Below are positions 6,597 through 9,136 of a stretch of 9,136 nucleotides of DNA, piece by piece. Under the pieces are notes generated by a model that saw nothing but the letters and a program-made list of their open reading frames with translations, was not told the origin of the DNA and did not search any database. A program made the position numbers and the translations under genes. The DNA comes from DTU018 sp029550685 (lineage in GTDB: Bacteria > Bacillota > Syntrophomonadia > Syntrophomonadales > Syntrophomonadaceae), in contig DAONVO010000091.1 in assembly GCA_035412805.1 (NCBI GenBank), positions 1 through 9,136 on the forward strand, written 5' to 3'. Numbering within the stretch: the first letter of the stretch is position 1; the number at the start of each line of letters is the position of its first letter.

Positions 6597-7589
6597 ATGA
6601 AGAAAGCAATATATGTTTTCAATGATGGTGAAATCAAACGAAAAGATAATACTTTGTGTTTTGAAAGCGAACAGGGCAGACGGTTTATTCCGGTGGAAGA
6701 CATTAATGAAATACATATTTATGGTGAAGTGACTTTAAACAAGCGCTTCTTAGAATTTCTCACTGAAAAAGAGATAATACTGCACTTTTACAACAATTAC
6801 GGCTATTATTGCGGATCATATTATCCCCGGGAACACCTGAACTCAGGATACATGATTTTACGCCAGGCAGAACACTACCTGGATAAGGAGCGGCGCATGG
6901 TACTGGCAAAGGCTATTGCCAGAGGAGCAATTGCTAATATGCAGGAAGTATTGAGATACTATCTTAACCGGGGAAAAGATGTGGGCACGCAGTTACAGAA
7001 TATTGAATCACTGGCAGCGAGTATTGATGGCGCCCAAACCATTGAAGTGTTAATGGCTATTGAAGGAAATATCCGGGATGCCTATTACAGTGCGTTTAAT
7101 ACAATCATTGACAAAAGCGAGTTTTACTTTGAAGGCCGAACCCGGCGACCTCCCCGGGACAGAATAAATGCATTAATCAGCTTCGGCAACACCATGGCTT
7201 ATACCACCTGCCTGAGCGAAATATATCGGACCCATTTGGACCCGCGGATTTCATTTCTGCATACTACCAACTTCCGGCGCTTTAGTCTTAACCTGGATAT
7301 CGCTGAAATATTCAAGCCCATTTTGGTGGACCGCATAATATTCTACTTGCTGTCCCACAACATGCTGAAATCCAATCACTTCGAAAGCAAAGTAGCAGGT
7401 ATTATCTTAAATGACAAAGGGCGGCAAGTGTTTATCAGCGAATGGGAGAATCGACTGCGTACCACGATCAAACATCGTGAAATCGGCAGGTCGGTGTCTT
7501 ATCGTCGCCTTATAAGACTGGAACTTTACAAACTGGAAAAACATCTCATGGGAGAAAAACCGTATCAGCCTTACATTAGCAGATGGTAG
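6597..7589 (+). CDS. cas1: Cas1 integrase
   Basis: Cas1 is the metal-dependent integrase of spacer acquisition. It forms a complex with Cas2 that inserts prespacers at the leader end of the array. The 330-aa product has the expected active-site residues: E156 (AIEGNIRDAYY), H222 (FLHTTNFRRFSLNLD) and D234, with E237 nearby in DIAEIFKP. The SFGNTMAYTTC segment (195-205) is characteristic of type I-B Cas1. A TTG at 6582 would extend the protein by five residues; the ATG at 6597 is preferred since it has GGGTGATGG (6584-6592) just before it and gives the normal MKKAIYVF start. It follows cas4 by 18 bases and precedes cas2 by 10. Confidence 0.96.
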   Translation: MKKAIYVFNDGEIKRKDNTLCFESEQGRRFIPVEDINEIHIYGEVTLNKRFLEFLTEKEIILHFYNNYGYYCGSYYPREHLNSGYMILRQAEHYLDKERRMVLAKAIARGAIANMQEVLRYYLNRGKDVGTQLQNIESLAASIDGAQTIEVLMAIEGNIRDAYYSAFNTIIDKSEFYFEGRTRRPPRDRINALISFGNTMAYTTCLSEIYRTHLDPRISFLHTTNFRRFSLNLDIAEIFKPILVDRIIFYLLSHNMLKSNHFESKVAGIILNDKGRQVFISEWENRLRTTIKHREIGRSVSYRRLIRLELYKLEKHLMGEKPYQPYISRW

Positions 7590-7599
7590 GGGAGTTAAA

Positions 7600-7863
7600 A
7601 TGTTTGTAATTATGGTTTACGACGTGGAAGTAAAACGGGTAAACAAAGTCCTGAAAACTGCGCGCAAGTATTTGTATTGGGTGCAAAACTCGGTACTGGA
7701 AGGAAATATCAATGAAAGCAGCTATAAGCGGCTTAAAATGGAATTAAGCCGCATTATAGATCCGGAATATGATTCCATAATTTTTTATACCTTTCGCACC
7801 ACCAAGTATTCTGAACGGGAGATCATGGGAGTAGAAAAAGGGGGAGAGACCCAGTTCCTGTAG
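7600..7863 (+). CDS. cas2: Cas2 adaptation subunit
   Basis: Cas2 is the dimeric core of the Cas1-Cas2 integration complex and sets the length of captured spacers. The 87-aa ferredoxin-like protein begins MFVIMVYDVE with the conserved Asp8 at the end of the first strand, and contains WVQNSVLEGNI (28-38) and IIFYTFRTTKYSEREIMG (60-77), as in other type I-B Cas2 proteins. Length is normal. AGGGGAG (7588-7594) precedes the ATG by five bases. Confidence 0.94.
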   Translation: MFVIMVYDVEVKRVNKVLKTARKYLYWVQNSVLEGNINESSYKRLKMELSRIIDPEYDSIIFYTFRTTKYSEREIMGVEKGGETQFL

Positions 7864-7885
7864 TTGGAGGGGGAAGAGGAACCAT

Positions 7886-8812
7886 ATGCGACTTTGCCGC
7901 CTGGAATTGCTGTTTAGCAGTGAACAGAACCATAGACTGGCTCCATTTTTGGGTTCTACTATTCGCGGGGCATTCGGAAATATCTTAAAGGAACTACATT
8001 GCACCAAGGAACATGGAAAGTGCTCAATATGTGAGATTAGAAACCGCTGCATATATACCTATATTTTTGAGAGCGGATGGTATTTTGCTGCCGGTGAAAA
8101 GATCCAATCCGGGGTACCCCAGCCTTATGTTTTAGAACCCCAGGTTATTCTGAACCGGGAAACCGGAAGATCCCAATTTAAACTGGGAATGGTGTTATTT
8201 GGGAATAGCATTCAACATCTATCCGCTATACTCGCTTGCCTCCAGATTGTGGGTTTAAAGGGACTGGGAAAATATCGTACCCCCTTCATTTTGGAAGAAA
8301 TAAAGGATAATTTCAGTGGCCAGATCTTGTGGAAGAAAGGCATGGACCAGTTGATTTCCTCTCCACGTGTGAAGACCTGGCAGGATTATCAGGAGCAAGC
8401 TTTACAATTAGGAACGGTAAATAGATGCCAGATACATATCGTAACCCCTTTGCGGGTGAAAACAGAAGGACATTTAAGCAACGAGTTGAAATTTAGTACA
8501 ATATTTAAGGCCGTAGTTCGCCGCGCGTCATTACTGAATAAGTACTATGGTAATGGAAAAAAAGAGGATGTAACAGAATTAATCAACCTATCATCACAAA
8601 TACCCAGCGGCACCCTGAACCTTCACTGGCAGGAAATGGAGCGGTACTCCCGCCGTCAGGATCAGCGGATGCTGTTAGGCGGATTGGTAGGAATAATGGA
8701 ATGTGAGGGCGAGCTCACCCCCTTCCTGCCCTGGCTGTTATTAGGTCAGGACATTCATATCGGGAAGAACACCACTTTTGGTTTGGGTGGTTACGAATTA
8801 AAAGTTCTTTGA
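7886..8812 (+). CDS. cas6: Cas6 pre-crRNA endoribonuclease with Cys4 motif
   Basis: Cas6 cuts the pre-crRNA within each repeat to give crRNAs with an 8-base 5' handle, here expected to be ATTGAAAC. The 308-aa protein looks like the Cas6 family with a C-terminal RAMP domain (Pfam CRISPR_Cas6, PF10040, from memory). It has an N-terminal LGSTIRGAFGNILKELHC block (22-39), a cysteine cluster C39, C46, C49 and C55 that probably binds zinc, and the glycine-rich C-terminal motif HIGKNTTFGLGGYEL (291-305). H16, H38 and H291 are candidate catalytic or RNA-binding residues, unproven. GGAGGGGGAAGAGGA (7866-7880) precedes the ATG by five bases. The gene is last in the operon, next to the leader, rather than first as is common in type I-B loci. 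Confidence 0.85.
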   Translation: MRLCRLELLFSSEQNHRLAPFLGSTIRGAFGNILKELHCTKEHGKCSICEIRNRCIYTYIFESGWYFAAGEKIQSGVPQPYVLEPQVILNRETGRSQFKLGMVLFGNSIQHLSAILACLQIVGLKGLGKYRTPFILEEIKDNFSGQILWKKGMDQLISSPRVKTWQDYQEQALQLGTVNRCQIHIVTPLRVKTEGHLSNELKFSTIFKAVVRRASLLNKYYGNGKKEDVTELINLSSQIPSGTLNLHWQEMERYSRRQDQRMLLGGLVGIMECEGELTPFLPWLLLGQDIHIGKNTTFGLGGYELKVL

Positions 8813-8823
8813 TGATTGCAGAT

Positions 8824-8871
8824 TTGTCGTCGACCAGGAGTGACGTCAAAAACCCTGGGGGTCGACGACAA
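8824..8871. repeat. Perfect 12-bp inverted repeat in the leader
   Basis: TTGTCGTCGACC (8824-8835) is the exact inverse complement of GGTCGACGACAA (8860-8871), with a 24-base loop. AGG (8836-8838) can pair with CCT (8854-8856) to lengthen the stem if GGG at 8857-8859 bulges out. Each arm contains GTCGAC. In RNA this is a stable stem-loop; in DNA it is a good two-half-site protein target. It lacks the T-run of a terminator on either strand. Confidence 0.85.
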
Positions 8872-8904
8872 TATAAAAGGCTGATCAGCGCCTAAATCTA
8901 GTCA

Positions 8905-8933
8905 TTTTTACTAAAACTGAACTGCATTAATAT
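8905..8933 (+). promoter_or_regulatory. Weak candidate array promoter
   Basis: TTTTTA (8905-8910) and TAATAT (8928-8933, four of six matches) are 17 bases apart in the AT-rich part of the leader. If used, transcription would start near 8940, at the foot of the hairpin before repeat 1. The -35 match is poor, so this is tentative. Confidence 0.25.
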
Positions 8934-8939
8934 CAATTG

Positions 8940-8979
8940 CGTGCCGCTCAAAGAAGGCCGATATTTCTTTGCCGGCACG
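8940..8979 (+). repeat. Leader-end hairpin next to repeat 1
   Basis: CGTGCCG (8940-8946) pairs with CGGCACG (8973-8979), and CAAAGAA (8949-8955) with TTCTTTG (8965-8971), giving 14 base pairs with a small internal loop (CT against C) and a nine-base terminal loop. It ends one base before the array (8981). It occupies the place where Cas1-Cas2 recognises the leader-repeat junction, and it would also form the 5' end of the pre-crRNA if transcription starts near 8940. Confidence 0.75.
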
Positions 8980-8980
8980 G

Positions 8981-9136
8981 GTGCGTGACCCGTAGATAGG
9001 GGATTGAAACTCCGGCGAGGAAATGAGACAGCTCACCGAAGCTGGAGTGCGTGACCCGTAGATAGGGGATTGAAACCCGCTTGCCCTGGGAAGAACTTCC
9101 CCTGGGCAGAGGTGCGTGACCCGTAGATAGGGGATT
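8981..9136 (+). CRISPR. Type I-B CRISPR array, leader-proximal end, cut by window edge
   Basis: Two full identical 30-base repeats (8981-9010, 9047-9076) and the first 25 bases of a third (9112-9136) are visible. Each starts GTGCGTGACCCGTAG and full copies end GGGGATTGAAAC. Spacer 1 is 36 bases (9011-9046) and spacer 2 is 35 (9077-9111). The ATTGAAAC end is the usual crRNA 5' handle of type I-B systems, which fixes transcription on the + strand, away from the leader. The repeat has only a weak possible stem (CCC at repeat positions 9-11 with GGG at 19-21), consistent with recognition by sequence as much as structure. Identical repeats fit the young, leader-proximal end. More of the array must lie beyond the window. 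Confidence 0.97.

Larger units (their letters stand above)
8813..8980 (+). promoter_or_regulatory. CRISPR leader
   Basis: These 168 bases separate the cas6 stop from repeat 1. The leader normally holds the array promoter and the signal for polarised spacer integration. This one is rich in dyads: a 12-bp inverted repeat (8824-8871) with TGACGTCA in its loop, GCTGATCAGC (8880-8889), and a long hairpin (8940-8979) ending two bases before the array. The AT-rich middle (8891-8938) is the likely promoter. No T-run follows any hairpin, so no intrinsic terminator separates the operon from the array. Confidence 0.8.

Noticed and set aside
8824..8880. Intrinsic terminator after cas6
   Set aside because: The 12-bp stem is strong, but the loop is 24 bases and no T-run follows on either strand.

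Overview
The window is a compact type I-B CRISPR-Cas locus, with all nine cas genes on the + strand (225-8812) followed directly by a leader (8813-8980) and the start of a CRISPR array (8981 to the window edge). Strong AGGAGG/GGAGGTG ribosome binding sites, tight or overlapping gene junctions and a base composition that looks to be in the mid-40s % G+C (by eye, not computed) suggest a Clostridia-type Firmicute, perhaps a syntrophic or thermophilic lineage such as Syntrophomonadaceae or Peptococcaceae. The genus is a guess.

Layout: 1-224 is an upstream regulatory region with a perfect dyad and possibly the start of a divergent gene running off the left edge. Then come cas8b (TM1802-like large subunit, 485 aa), a separate 144-aa gene that looks like the C-terminal small-subunit part of Cas8b (Cas11b), cas7, cas5, cas3 (HD nuclease fused to helicase), cas4, cas1, cas2 and, unusually placed last, cas6. 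No gap between genes exceeds 22 bases and five junctions overlap or nearly touch, so this is almost certainly one operon.

How it works: Cas8b, Cas11b, Cas7 and Cas5 would form the Cascade surveillance complex on crRNAs cut by Cas6. Cas3 would degrade targets, and Cas4-Cas1-Cas2 would capture new spacers at the leader end next to repeat 1. The repeats end in ATTGAAAC, which makes the array co-directional with the operon. Its leader separates cas6 from repeat 1 by only 168 bases and has no obvious intrinsic terminator, so read-through from the operon into the array is possible.

Most worth a second look: (1) Cas11b is an independent gene with its own strong Shine-Dalgarno site, whereas type I-B systems normally make it by internal translation inside cas8b. 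(2) The leader carries a perfect 12-bp inverted repeat around a 24-base loop just after cas6. (3) A 14-bp hairpin ends two bases before repeat 1. (4) A 7-bp tandem duplication at the cas3/cas4 junction has displaced the cas4 start. (5) Spacer 2 is itself a near-palindrome. The system as a whole is a known subtype; the novelty is in its architecture and leader.
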